In this document: positions 24,535 to 32,432 of the stretch, one piece after another
Position numbering within the stretch: the first letter of the stretch is position 1
Layout: each line of letters opens with the position of its first letter
Assembly (NCBI GenBank): GCA_014762645.1
Contig: JABURP010000022.1
Span: 1 to 64,000, forward strand
Direction of reading: 5' to 3'
DNA length: 64,000 nt
Origin: Crocinitomicaceae bacterium
Lineage (GTDB): Bacteria; Bacteroidota; Bacteroidia; Flavobacteriales_D; Crocinitomicaceae
The notes under the pieces: model-generated
Databases searched by the model: none
Told to the model about the DNA's origin: nothing
What the model saw: the letters and a program-made list of their open reading frames with translations, nothing else
Translations under genes and position numbers: made by a program

Positions 24535-26151
24535 TTATTCAGTTAACATGGACATCAGTGATTGTCCTGAACGAAGTTTGTCTAGAGCGCGTTGCACGTC
24601 CATGTCATTCTCGACATATACCATATAGTATCCGTCATCTTGCCAAACGTGCCGTGCAATTTCAGCTTTAATACGGTTTTTAATGGTAGAACGCGAAGTA
24701 ACAATATCGATAGGATCTTCCTCTACACCAAGTGTACTTGCGTATTCAATAAAATCCTGAAACATGTTATTGTCTACGTGAAAACCTGTGCGGAAAGCAT
24801 CAAAATCATTCAGGTACTTTCGTCTACCATCCAAATACCTGACCGCATAATGATTGAATACATTCTTATAATAAAGAGACGTCAAATAGTAAGATGCCCC
24901 GGCAGTATCATTCGGCACAAAAACATCTGGCATAATTCCTCCGCCTCCGTAAACAGTTCTACCTGCAAACGTCTTAAATTTTAGGCTTTTGTCAATCTTA
25001 ATGCTGTCTTCGTTCAGTAATTCACCACTTTCAAATCGATCATAGTAATCGTTGTCATAGTCTACGCCATCTCCATAAGGTTTTTGAATACTTCTACCTG
25101 AAGGAGTATAATAACGTGAGATTGTTAACCGCAATGCACTGCCATCCGTAAATTCATTTTGATCCTGAACCAGTCCTTTACCAAAAGATCTCCTGCCCAT
25201 GATCAAACCACGGTCGTTGTCCTGAATGGCACCAGCTACAATTTCACTGGCAGATGCCGAAAGTGAATTGATTAAAATCACCACCTCAACATCTTCTAAA
25301 ATGCCTTTGGATGTGGAATAATACTCTTTCTTTGGACTTTTCCTGCCTTCAGTGTACACAATGAGTTTACCCGATTCAAGAAACTCATCTGCTATTTCTG
25401 TTGCTGCAAACATGAGACCGCCTCCATTATTTCGGAGATCAAAAATTAACTTCTTCATCCCTCTTGACTTTAACTCACCAGCTGCTTCGTGGAATTCTTC
25501 ATGTGCATTGTAGGTGAAACTATTCAGCTTAATAAAACCCACTTCATTATCCAGCATGATGGCAGCATCAATACTACTTAAAGGAATTGTCCCTCTGGTG
25601 ATGTCAAGTTTTTGAGTTTCCCCTTGACGGTATATTTTAACGGTAACATCCGTGCCCGCTTCACCTTTTAACTTATCCATCACATCATTATTGGTGAGGG
25701 TACCATCTGTAATTTCTCCTCCGTCAATTTCAATAATTCGATCTCCGGGAAGTAATCCTGCACTTTCTGATGGGGAACCCGGTAACACATGAGTGGCCAC
25801 CAGTGTATCATTGTGAATTAAAAAACGAATACCGACACCTCCAAAATTACCATTGAGTTGTTCATTTACCTTTTCAAGGTCTTTTGCAGGGATATATGCG
25901 GAATGCGGGTCTAATTTTTCTATCATTCCTTCAATAGAACTCTCAACCAATAAGTCATGATCTACAGAATCCACATATTTATCCTCAATCATTTCCAGAA
26001 TAGTCGAAAACTTCCCTGTGTTTTCGTGCACAGGATCCCTGGGTATCCCCTGAGGAATGAACATAGTCCCCAACCAAATTCCAACTGCTAACGCGCCACC
26101 AACCAACACCGGGATGATGAACAATATACTTTTCTTTTTATTCTCTTCCAT
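24535..26151 (-). CDS. C-terminal processing protease, S41 family (Prc/CtpA type)
   Basis: Periplasmic serine protease that cuts proteins near their C-terminus. The 538 residues comprise an N-terminal membrane anchor (about 8-33), a PDZ domain (about 95-180, with FGGVGIRF and LLPGDRIIEIDG), and the S41 domain (about 195-385). The Ser-Lys dyad is Ser300 in SLSASASE and Lys325 in RSFGKG, 25 residues apart as in E. coli Prc. A 150-residue C-terminal helical extension follows. The ATG abuts the stop codon of the dCMP deaminase gene with no spacing, so the two are cotranscribed. Confidence 0.92.
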   Translation of the reverse strand: MEENKKKSILFIIPVLVGGALAVGIWLGTMFIPQGIPRDPVHENTGKFSTILEMIEDKYVDSVDHDLLVESSIEGMIEKLDPHSAYIPAKDLEKVNEQLNGNFGGVGIRFLIHNDTLVATHVLPGSPSESAGLLPGDRIIEIDGGEITDGTLTNNDVMDKLKGEAGTDVTVKIYRQGETQKLDITRGTIPLSSIDAAIMLDNEVGFIKLNSFTYNAHEEFHEAAGELKSRGMKKLIFDLRNNGGGLMFAATEIADEFLESGKLIVYTEGRKSPKKEYYSTSKGILEDVEVVILINSLSASASEIVAGAIQDNDRGLIMGRRSFGKGLVQDQNEFTDGSALRLTISRYYTPSGRSIQKPYGDGVDYDNDYYDRFESGELLNEDSIKIDKSLKFKTFAGRTVYGGGGIMPDVFVPNDTAGASYYLTSLYYKNVFNHYAVRYLDGRRKYLNDFDAFRTGFHVDNNMFQDFIEYASTLGVEEDPIDIVTSRSTIKNRIKAEIARHVWQDDGYYMVYVENDMDVQRALDKLRSGQSLMSMLTE

Positions 26152-26574
26152 TTAAAGTTCTTTAACGTGATGCACCGCTATTCCATATTCAGACAAAAAG
26201 TCAATTCCTGAAGTGTCTTTATACTCTATATGGTACACCACTCTTTTAATTCCCGCCTGTATGATTAATTTACTACATTCTTTACAAGGAGACAAGGTAA
26301 TATACAGGGTCGCGCCATCTGCACTTTGAGTGGACTTAGCCACCTTAAGAATGGCGTTGGCTTCTGCATGTAGAACGTACCAAAATGTGTCTCCATTATC
26401 ATCTTCACAACAGTTTGTATGTCCTGATGGTGTACCATTGTATCCATCCGAAATGATCATCTTGTCTTTTACTATTAACGAACCAACTTGCTTTCGCTTA
26501 CAATAGGACAATTTTGCCCACTCCATAGCCATGTTTAAATAGGCCTTGTCGTACTTCTCTTGTTTAGAATCCAC
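26152..26574 (-). CDS. dCMP deaminase family protein (zinc-dependent)
   Basis: Deaminates dCMP to dUMP, feeding thymidylate synthesis, or a related nucleotide. The 140-residue chain has the zinc and proton-shuttle residues: His69 and Glu71 in HAEANAI and Cys97/Cys100 in PCKEC. A NGTPSGHTNCCE segment near 46-57 is typical of dCMP deaminase/ComEB proteins. The start codon is GTG; no ATG is better placed. The stop is adjacent to the protease ATG. An exact TACATTTG promoter element lies 21 bases upstream. Confidence 0.88.
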   Translation of the reverse strand: MDSKQEKYDKAYLNMAMEWAKLSYCKRKQVGSLIVKDKMIISDGYNGTPSGHTNCCEDDNGDTFWYVLHAEANAILKVAKSTQSADGATLYITLSPCKECSKLIIQAGIKRVVYHIEYKDTSGIDFLSEYGIAVHHVKEL

Positions 26575-26595
26575 GTTTATTGAAAATGTAACTTA

Positions 26596-26603
26596 CAAAT
26601 GTA
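26596..26603 (-). promoter_or_regulatory. Bacteroidota -7 element for the dCMP deaminase-protease operon
   Basis: Minus-strand TACATTTG matches TAnnTTTG exactly, 21 bases before the GTG start. Confidence 0.45.
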
Positions 26604-26666
26604 CAAATGTCACATGTTGTATTGTGCTTATTTTTTTAAAAGTTCCTAAAATTCAGGATTTAGAAG

Positions 26667-27380
26667 CTATTTCTTTTTGGACAGGCCATATTTTAATATG
26701 CACCAAATGGCCCTGAACCCATCTTTCCAACCTATTTTCTTCCCTTGTTCTTCGGTTCGCGGGTTATACGTAATCGGAACTTCTGCCCATTTCAGGTGTT
26801 TGTGTTTGGCAAGTTTGGCGGTAATTTCAGGTTCAAACCCAAACCGCTTTTCTACCAGTTTTAAGGATTGAAAAACATCCGTGGGAACTAACTTGTAACA
26901 GGTTTCCATATCAGATATTTTTATCCCAAACGTGACATTGGACAAGCGCGTTAAAAAACCATTGGCCATATTGCTCAAAAACGAACCTCCCTTTTGGTTC
27001 TTTTTTAAAAAGCGTGATCCGTAAACAATATCTGCCTTACCATCCAAAACAACCTGGATCAAATCATTTATTTCCTGTGGATTTAATTCCAGATCAGCAT
27101 CCTGAATAATTGTGTAATCTCCACTTGCCTCCTTAATACCTGTATGGATAGCTCCCCCTTTCCCGGTATTCAGTTCATGATTGATGTGTTTAATAGGAAT
27201 GTGGGAAGCTCCTATTGCCTGTTCAATAATTCCCTTACTGGTGTCTGTAGAGGCATCATTTATAAGGATTATCTCCTTGTCAATACCATTAACGAGCTCC
27301 AGATCTGACATAATTTGGATGACTTCAGCTATGGTATCTGCCTCGTTAAAAACAGGAATTATAATGCTCAGTTTTTGCAC
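26667..27380 (-). CDS. Family 2 glycosyltransferase, DPM1/polyprenol-phosphate type
   Basis: Transfers a sugar from a nucleotide donor, most likely to a polyprenyl phosphate. The 237 residues form a GT-A fold: LSIIIPVFNEADT at the N-terminus, ILINDASTD near 38-46, GKGGAIHTG, and the metal-binding DAD at 94-96 (IIQDADLELNP). There is no C-terminal membrane helix, unlike some relatives. The start codon is GTG at 27380, supported by the family N-terminus. A perfect TATATTTG promoter element ends five bases upstream, so the mRNA is probably leaderless. The gene is divergent from rsgA. Confidence 0.87.
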   Translation of the reverse strand: MQKLSIIIPVFNEADTIAEVIQIMSDLELVNGIDKEIILINDASTDTSKGIIEQAIGASHIPIKHINHELNTGKGGAIHTGIKEASGDYTIIQDADLELNPQEINDLIQVVLDGKADIVYGSRFLKKNQKGGSFLSNMANGFLTRLSNVTFGIKISDMETCYKLVPTDVFQSLKLVEKRFGFEPEITAKLAKHKHLKWAEVPITYNPRTEEQGKKIGWKDGFRAIWCILKYGLSKKK

Positions 27381-27385
27381 GGCGT

Positions 27386-27393
27386 CAAATATA
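27386..27393 (-). promoter_or_regulatory. Promoter -7 element 5 bases before a GTG start (leaderless glycosyltransferase mRNA)
   Basis: Minus-strand TATATTTG fits TAnnTTTG exactly. Only five bases separate it from the GTG at 27380, so transcription would begin at or next to the start codon. Confidence 0.5.
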
Positions 27394-27449
27394 ACAATTT
27401 GAAACCGCAGATTATTCTGAAATGTATCAGCTATTTAAGCAGCAATACT

Positions 27450-27457
27450 TAATTTTA
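27450..27457 (+). promoter_or_regulatory. Promoter-like -7 element 5 bases before the rsgA CTG start
   Basis: TAATTTTA has one mismatch to TAnnTTTG and ends five bases before the proposed CTG start at 27463. Confidence 0.3.
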
Positions 27458-27462
27458 GCTAT

Positions 27463-28410
27463 CTGAAAACAGGAGTAGTCATAAAATCTACCGGTAGTTG
27501 GTACCTCGTCAAAGACGAAGATGGTATTGACAGGGATTGTCGAATTCGCGGCAAACTGCGTATTAAAGGTATCAAATCAACTAATCCTGTTGCTGTTGGA
27601 GACAATGTCAGGTTTGAACTGGAAGAGAATGAAGAAACGGGAGTTATTAAAGAAATAATCCCCCGGAAGAATTATATCATCAGAAAATCTATTAACCTAA
27701 GTAAGCGTTCGCACATTTTAGCGGCGAATGTTGACCACGTTTATTTACTGGTAACACTGGTTGCCCCACAAACACATACTGCTTTTATTGATCGGTTTCT
27801 GGTCACTGCAGAGGCTTATCATATCAAATCAACCATTTTATTTAATAAGGTTGACCTGTATGCTGAGGAGGATCTTGAAATACTGGAGCGATTTATGGAG
27901 ATTTATAATATGGCAGGATACCGTTGCCTGACAATATCTGCGAAACAAGAAGGCTCCGTTGCCTTTTTAAAGGAAGAAATCAAAGGAAAAAAAGTGATGT
28001 TTGGTGGACATTCCGGTGTGGGAAAATCTACCTTAATCAATACACTTGATCCTGAACTTGAATTGAAGACCGGGAAAATTTCAATGAGCCATTTGTCTGG
28101 TCAACACACCACTACCTTTGCTGAAATGCACGAATTACCAACCGGAGGATTTATCATAGATACACCGGGTATAAAAGCTTTTGGACTGATTGATTTTGAC
28201 AAAAAAGTGCTTTCGCATTATTTTCCGGAAATGAGAAAAGTATTACACGAGTGCAAGTTCAACGATTGTCAACATATAAATGAACCTGACTGTGCCGTAA
28301 AAAATGCTGTGGAGATGGGTCAAATACATCCTGAAAGGTATTTTAATTACGTCAACATGATGGAAGAAGATGATGACGAAACCTACCGAAAAGACATTTA
28401 TAAATCATGA
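27463..28410 (+). CDS. rsgA: Ribosome small-subunit assembly GTPase RsgA, apparent CTG start
   Basis: Circularly permuted GTPase that checks 30S subunit maturation. I extended the coding region upstream of the first in-frame ATG (27895), because translation from 27463 gives a full 315-residue RsgA: an OB domain (about 1-70, VIKSTGSWYLVKDE), then NKVD (G4, 128-131), GHSGVGKS (G1, 182-189), DTPG (G3, 233-236), and the zinc site Cys264, Cys269, His271, Cys277. Starting at 27895 would lose the OB domain and G4. No ATG, GTG or TTG exists in frame between the stop at 27436 and the conserved N-terminus, so CTG at 27463 is the likely start. dtd overlaps by four bases. Confidence 0.88.
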   Translation: MKTGVVIKSTGSWYLVKDEDGIDRDCRIRGKLRIKGIKSTNPVAVGDNVRFELEENEETGVIKEIIPRKNYIIRKSINLSKRSHILAANVDHVYLLVTLVAPQTHTAFIDRFLVTAEAYHIKSTILFNKVDLYAEEDLEILERFMEIYNMAGYRCLTISAKQEGSVAFLKEEIKGKKVMFGGHSGVGKSTLINTLDPELELKTGKISMSHLSGQHTTTFAEMHELPTGGFIIDTPGIKAFGLIDFDKKVLSHYFPEMRKVLHECKFNDCQHINEPDCAVKNAVEMGQIHPERYFNYVNMMEEDDDETYRKDIYKS

Positions 28411-28859
28411 AAGCAGTAATCCAACGTGTTTCTTCAGCTTCAGTATCTATTGAAGGAGCAGTACAGGGTGAAATTAAACAAGGATATGTAGTGTTTCTTG
28501 GAATAACACATGATGATACGGATGATGACGTTGAGTGGCTGGCCAATAAAATTTTCAACCTGCGCATTTTCTCAGATGAAGAAGGATTAATGAATTTGTC
28601 TCTTTCTGATGTAAAAGGAGATGTACTGCTGATTTCACAATTCACTTTGCACGCTAAAACAAAAAAAGGGAATCGTCCATCTTATATCTATGCAGCCAAA
28701 CCTGAGGTGGCAGTTCCATTATATGAGCAATTCATTAAGACGTTGAAAGGATTGTTACAAAAACCTGTTCATACCGGTGAGTTTGGGGCAAACATGCAAG
28801 TGGAGTTAGTAAATGACGGACCTGTAACGATCATTATTGACACTAAAAATAAAGTTTAG
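28407..28859 (+). CDS. dtd: D-aminoacyl-tRNA deacylase
   Basis: Hydrolyses D-amino acids (and glycine) wrongly attached to tRNA. The 150-residue length and both catalytic motifs are standard: SQFTLHA near 76-82 and the NDGPVT loop near 133-138, whose cis Gly-Pro enforces chiral proofreading. It shares an ATGA overlap with rsgA, so the two are translationally coupled. In other Bacteroidota this gene is often followed by a MazG gene; here a membrane acyltransferase follows after 31 bases. Confidence 0.95.
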   Translation: MKAVIQRVSSASVSIEGAVQGEIKQGYVVFLGITHDDTDDDVEWLANKIFNLRIFSDEEGLMNLSLSDVKGDVLLISQFTLHAKTKKGNRPSYIYAAKPEVAVPLYEQFIKTLKGLLQKPVHTGEFGANMQVELVNDGPVTIIIDTKNKV

Positions 28860-28890
28860 GTAACTTGCGGCATACTGCCAGAAAACAGAT

Positions 28891-30390
28891 ATGTTATTTG
28901 ACTCACTTCAATTTCTGATTTTTCTTCCGCTGGTAATTATCCTTTATTACTTGCTGCCTCATAAAATGCGGTGGGTGTTGTTGCTGGTTGCCAGTTATAT
29001 ATTTTATGGCACTTGGAAAGCTGAATTCCTAATTCTAATTGCTTATTCAACAATTGTAGATTACGTTGCTGCCAGGCAAATGGACCGCACTGAATTAAGA
29101 ATTAGAAAACGGATTTGGTTGACCATTAGCCTGCTTTCAAATTTTGGTGTACTATTTATCTTCAAGTACTTCAACTTTTTTATCGGAAGGCAAGATTTCT
29201 TTATTGATTTTGTGGGACAACATCCAAAAGTTGAATGGTTTACAGGAGTTTTAGAATATGGTATTCCTGTAGGCATTTCATTTTATACCTTTCAAACTGT
29301 TGGCTATACTATTGATGTTTACCGGGGCAAGGTTAAACCAGAAAAAAACCTGGGAAAGTTTGCATTGTTTGTGAGTTACTTTCCGCAATTAGTTGCCGGG
29401 CCAATTGAACGTTACGGACACTTACGTCCTCAAATTTTTGCGCATCATAAGTTAAACTACGAATCCCTTTCAAATGGTTTCCGGTTGATATTGTATGGCC
29501 TGTTTATCAAGATGGTTATTGCGGATAACATTGCCCCTTTAATTGATCCTGTTTACGCAAATCCGCTTGCGTTTGATCAGGCGACAAATATCCTGAGCGT
29601 ACTCCTGTTCTCGCTCCAAATTTACGCCGACTTTCATGGGTATTCATTAATTGCGATTGGTGTAGCAAAGATGATGGGGGTTAACCTAATGGATAATTTT
29701 AAAGCGCCCTACTTTGCACATTCTATCCAAAATTTCTGGTCGCGGTGGCACATTTCCTTGTCCACCTGGTTCAGAGACTACCTGTACATCCCTCTCGGTG
29801 GTAATAGAATGTCATATTTCAGGTGGGTGTTGAATATTTTAATTGTATTTATAGTCAGTGGAGTCTGGCACGGCGCCAACTTTACTTTTATCATTTGGGG
29901 TGCCATTCATGGTCTGCTCTACCTCAGTGAACAAATTTTTACACGTCACAGAAAAACCGAGATTACCGGAGTAAGAAAAGCATTTGGTATTACTAAAACA
30001 TTTCTTCTAGTAAATGTGGCCTGGTTATTTTTTCGGTCAGATACTTTGTCAAAAGCTTACCTCTCTCTTGCAAAAATAATTGGCTTCACTCCATCTGCTA
30101 AAACCTACCAAAATATAGGTCACATGGAAAATGCCACCTCAAATCAAAAGGTTGAAAATGTATTGAACAGTAGCGTGACTGCACAGACAGAACTCGTATT
30201 TGACCCAATTTTAATCATACCACTGCTGGCCTTTATTGTACTTGAGCTTATCATCCAAAAGAACCGATTTGATCAGGTGATTAATAAAACAAGTTTCACC
30301 GTACGTTGGTTAATTTACAGTTGTCTGATCTATTTTGTGATGACCATGTCAGGCGCCGAATTTTATCAATTCATTTATTTTCAGTTCTGA
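28891..30390 (+). CDS. MBOAT-family membrane O-acyltransferase (AlgI/DltB-like)
   Basis: Polytopic inner-membrane protein of 499 residues that moves an acyl (often acetyl) group to an extracytoplasmic acceptor such as a polysaccharide. About ten to twelve hydrophobic helices are visible. Family residues include the FQTVGYTIDVYRG segment near 134-146, PQLVAGPIER near 165-174, His287 in SRWHISLS and the catalytic His327 in GVWHGAN. The next gene starts within its stop codon (TGATG) and encodes an SGNH-like partner, the usual MBOAT accessory. The pair probably O-acylates a cell-surface polymer. Confidence 0.9.
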   Translation: MLFDSLQFLIFLPLVIILYYLLPHKMRWVLLLVASYIFYGTWKAEFLILIAYSTIVDYVAARQMDRTELRIRKRIWLTISLLSNFGVLFIFKYFNFFIGRQDFFIDFVGQHPKVEWFTGVLEYGIPVGISFYTFQTVGYTIDVYRGKVKPEKNLGKFALFVSYFPQLVAGPIERYGHLRPQIFAHHKLNYESLSNGFRLILYGLFIKMVIADNIAPLIDPVYANPLAFDQATNILSVLLFSLQIYADFHGYSLIAIGVAKMMGVNLMDNFKAPYFAHSIQNFWSRWHISLSTWFRDYLYIPLGGNRMSYFRWVLNILIVFIVSGVWHGANFTFIIWGAIHGLLYLSEQIFTRHRKTEITGVRKAFGITKTFLLVNVAWLFFRSDTLSKAYLSLAKIIGFTPSAKTYQNIGHMENATSNQKVENVLNSSVTAQTELVFDPILIIPLLAFIVLELIIQKNRFDQVINKTSFTVRWLIYSCLIYFVMTMSGAEFYQFIYFQF

Positions 30391-31391
30391 TGAAAGACCT
30401 TTGGAAGAAAATATCAATTCGGGTGTTGTTGTTAGGAATGATTGTAATCCTTAGCAACTATTTATATCGCTATACCACGTATGAAAAAGATATAGCCGAA
30501 AATAGTCCGTTGTGGTTAGAATTTCAAAATGCCGTTGCGGAAGCAGATGTAATCTATTTCTCATCTTCACCTAATGCTGCGTATTCTGATATTTATGATG
30601 ATGATAATCGTTCCATATCAAAAATGGTTGATGACGATTTAAACGATCTAAAGGTTATTTCTGTTGACACCGGAGCTATACATGCGGATATTTTCAAAAC
30701 ACTTATCAGACGTATTCCTGAATCATCTCCTGTAAATTCAGTGGTGGTGCATTTAAACTACCGGAGTTTCGGCGCAGGTTGGATGTATTCTAACCTTGAA
30801 AGTTCCATTCAAAAGCAAGCTGTTTTCTATCATGATCGACCTGCTATAATCAATAGATTTCTTTTAGGGCTGAACCATTATGACGTTCTATCAGAAAAGG
30901 AAGGTAAACGTAAAATGGATCACCTTTGGGAAACAGAGGAGCTTCCTTTTGAGTTTCCCCGAAACACGGTAGAAAACTGGTGTAAGCTAGATAAATGGGG
31001 AGGTTACGGCACCCCTGAACGCACTTTGGCGGATAGCTATATCAAGAATTTTGCTTTTGTTTTGGATGAGGAAAATCCAAGAATACAGGATTTTGATGAG
31101 ATTGTGGAATTGTGCAACGAAAAAAATCTTGACCTTATCTTTGTTTTGCTACCGGAAAACCTGGAGCAAGCGGAGGAATTAGTAGGAAAAGAACTCATAC
31201 AGTTAATGACAACAAATAAAAACTGGCTGGTCGATCGTTATGAAGGATCTGGTGTTACGGTTATCGATAACTTCTCTTTATTACCTGACTCAAGTTTTCT
31301 AGAAAGAGATTTTCCTTCTGAACACTATTATGATGAAGGGCGACAAGCCATAGCCCAATCTATTGTAAACTATTTTAAGCAAAGGAATTAA
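30390..31391 (+). CDS. SGNH/DltD-like partner of the MBOAT acyltransferase
   Basis: A 333-residue protein starting at the ATG at 30390 that overlaps the MBOAT stop; a longer TTG start would read through MBOAT code. The N-terminus has a membrane anchor (about 9-26) and the rest would be periplasmic. Residues around FSSSPNAAYSD (about 47-57) sit where the nucleophile serine of an SGNH hydrolase is expected, and SEHYYDEG near the C-terminus resembles the Asp/His end block seen in DltD/AlgX-type proteins. The motifs are weak. Context strongly suggests it completes the acyl transfer with the upstream MBOAT. Confidence 0.7.
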   Translation: MKDLWKKISIRVLLLGMIVILSNYLYRYTTYEKDIAENSPLWLEFQNAVAEADVIYFSSSPNAAYSDIYDDDNRSISKMVDDDLNDLKVISVDTGAIHADIFKTLIRRIPESSPVNSVVVHLNYRSFGAGWMYSNLESSIQKQAVFYHDRPAIINRFLLGLNHYDVLSEKEGKRKMDHLWETEELPFEFPRNTVENWCKLDKWGGYGTPERTLADSYIKNFAFVLDEENPRIQDFDEIVELCNEKNLDLIFVLLPENLEQAEELVGKELIQLMTTNKNWLVDRYEGSGVTVIDNFSLLPDSSFLERDFPSEHYYDEGRQAIAQSIVNYFKQRN

Positions 31392-31392
31392 T

Positions 31393-31400
31393 TAACTTTG
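31393..31400 (+). promoter_or_regulatory. Promoter -7 element 4 bases before the GT9 start
   Basis: TAACTTTG (exact consensus) begins two bases after the upstream stop codon and ends four bases before the ATG at 31405, implying a leaderless internal promoter. Confidence 0.45.
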
Positions 31401-31404
31401 TTCT

Positions 31405-32376
31405 ATGCCCCGGTACCTCGTCATACGGTTTTCGTCTATTGGAGACATAGTCTTAACAACCCCTGTCATCCGTTGCTTAAAGCACCAAACCCAGGCCGAA
31501 ATACACTTTGTTACCAAGCAAAGTTACGCCGGTATTTTAGAGAATAATCCCTACATAGACAAGGTTTATACCATAGAACATGAGGTTACAGAAATAGCTC
31601 AGGAGCTCAAAGAAGAGGATTACGATTTTGTAATTGATCTACACAATAATCTGCGAAGCCTTCGCCTCAAAAAACACTTAAAAAAACCTTCCGCGTCGTT
31701 TCCTAAACTCAATCCTAAAAAGTTTTTATTGACCAAGCTCAAGTGGAACCTGATGCCGGACCTGCATGTTGTTGACCGTTATTTTGTTGCGGCTCAACAA
31801 CTCAATATTAAAAATGACGGCAAAGGGTTGGATTATTTTATTCCCGTATCAGCAGAAGTAGATTTGGAAACGCATCAAATTCCGGCAGAATATATTGCTT
31901 TTTCTATTGGTGCCAAGTTTGCCACCAAACGTTTGCCAAATGAGAAAATTATTGAGATTATCAATCGTATAAACCTTCCGGTGGTTTTACTTGGCGGACC
32001 TGAGGATGAAGTGAATGCAACGGAAATTACTCGTGCATGTGAAAACGTTTTTTCATTGGTTGGGAAATTATCATTGGATGAATCAGCATCCGTGTTGCAG
32101 CAAGCGCAAAAAGTGATAACCCATGATACAGGTTTAATGCACATTGCTGCAGCCCTTAAAAAACCAATAATTTCTATTTGGGGAAATACCGTTCCGGCAC
32201 TTGGGATGTATCCTTACTTACCCGAAAATGAAGAGTTGTATACGATCTTTGAAGTAGATGACCTCAAATGCAGGCCTTGCTCAAAAATAGGTTTTGATAA
32301 ATGCCCAAAGGGACACTTCAAATGTATGGTAGATCAAGATGTGAAAAGAATTGTAAATGTCGTTAACACAAACTAG
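31405..32376 (+). CDS. Family 9 glycosyltransferase (ADP-heptose/LPS heptosyltransferase-like)
   Basis: Adds a heptose or similar sugar to lipid A core oligosaccharide in the cytoplasm. The 323 residues begin with the family N-terminus RFSSIGDIVLTTPV (8-21). The C-terminal donor site has SLVGKLSLDE near 212-221 and the THDTGLMHIAAA motif near 235-246, followed by an IWGNTVPALGM segment. Cys-rich residues near the C-terminus (CRPCSKIGFDKC) are unusual but recur in some Bacteroidota GT9 proteins. It is next to a predicted surface-polymer acylation pair, suggesting envelope glycan assembly. Confidence 0.88.
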   Translation: MPRYLVIRFSSIGDIVLTTPVIRCLKHQTQAEIHFVTKQSYAGILENNPYIDKVYTIEHEVTEIAQELKEEDYDFVIDLHNNLRSLRLKKHLKKPSASFPKLNPKKFLLTKLKWNLMPDLHVVDRYFVAAQQLNIKNDGKGLDYFIPVSAEVDLETHQIPAEYIAFSIGAKFATKRLPNEKIIEIINRINLPVVLLGGPEDEVNATEITRACENVFSLVGKLSLDESASVLQQAQKVITHDTGLMHIAAALKKPIISIWGNTVPALGMYPYLPENEELYTIFEVDDLKCRPCSKIGFDKCPKGHFKCMVDQDVKRIVNVVNTN

Positions 32377-32392
32377 TTTGATCGCAAAGTAT

Positions 32393-32410
32393 ATTTTGCG
32401 TACATTTCAG
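32393..32410. repeat. Short inverted repeat in the GT9-LamG gap
   Basis: CGCAAA and TTTGCG flank GTATAT, making an 18-base imperfect palindrome 23 bases before the LamG gene. It could be an operator or a weak terminator; evidence is limited to the symmetry. Confidence 0.25.
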
Positions 32411-32432
32411 CTTTACAAATAACCCAAAAATC

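Noticed and set aside
27895-28410. Short version of RsgA starting at the first ATG
   Set aside because: It would lack the OB domain and G4 motif, which are present in frame upstream.
32393-32410. Palindrome as a true terminator of the GT9 operon
   Set aside because: The stem is only six bases and is not followed by a T-run, so I record it only as a short repeat.
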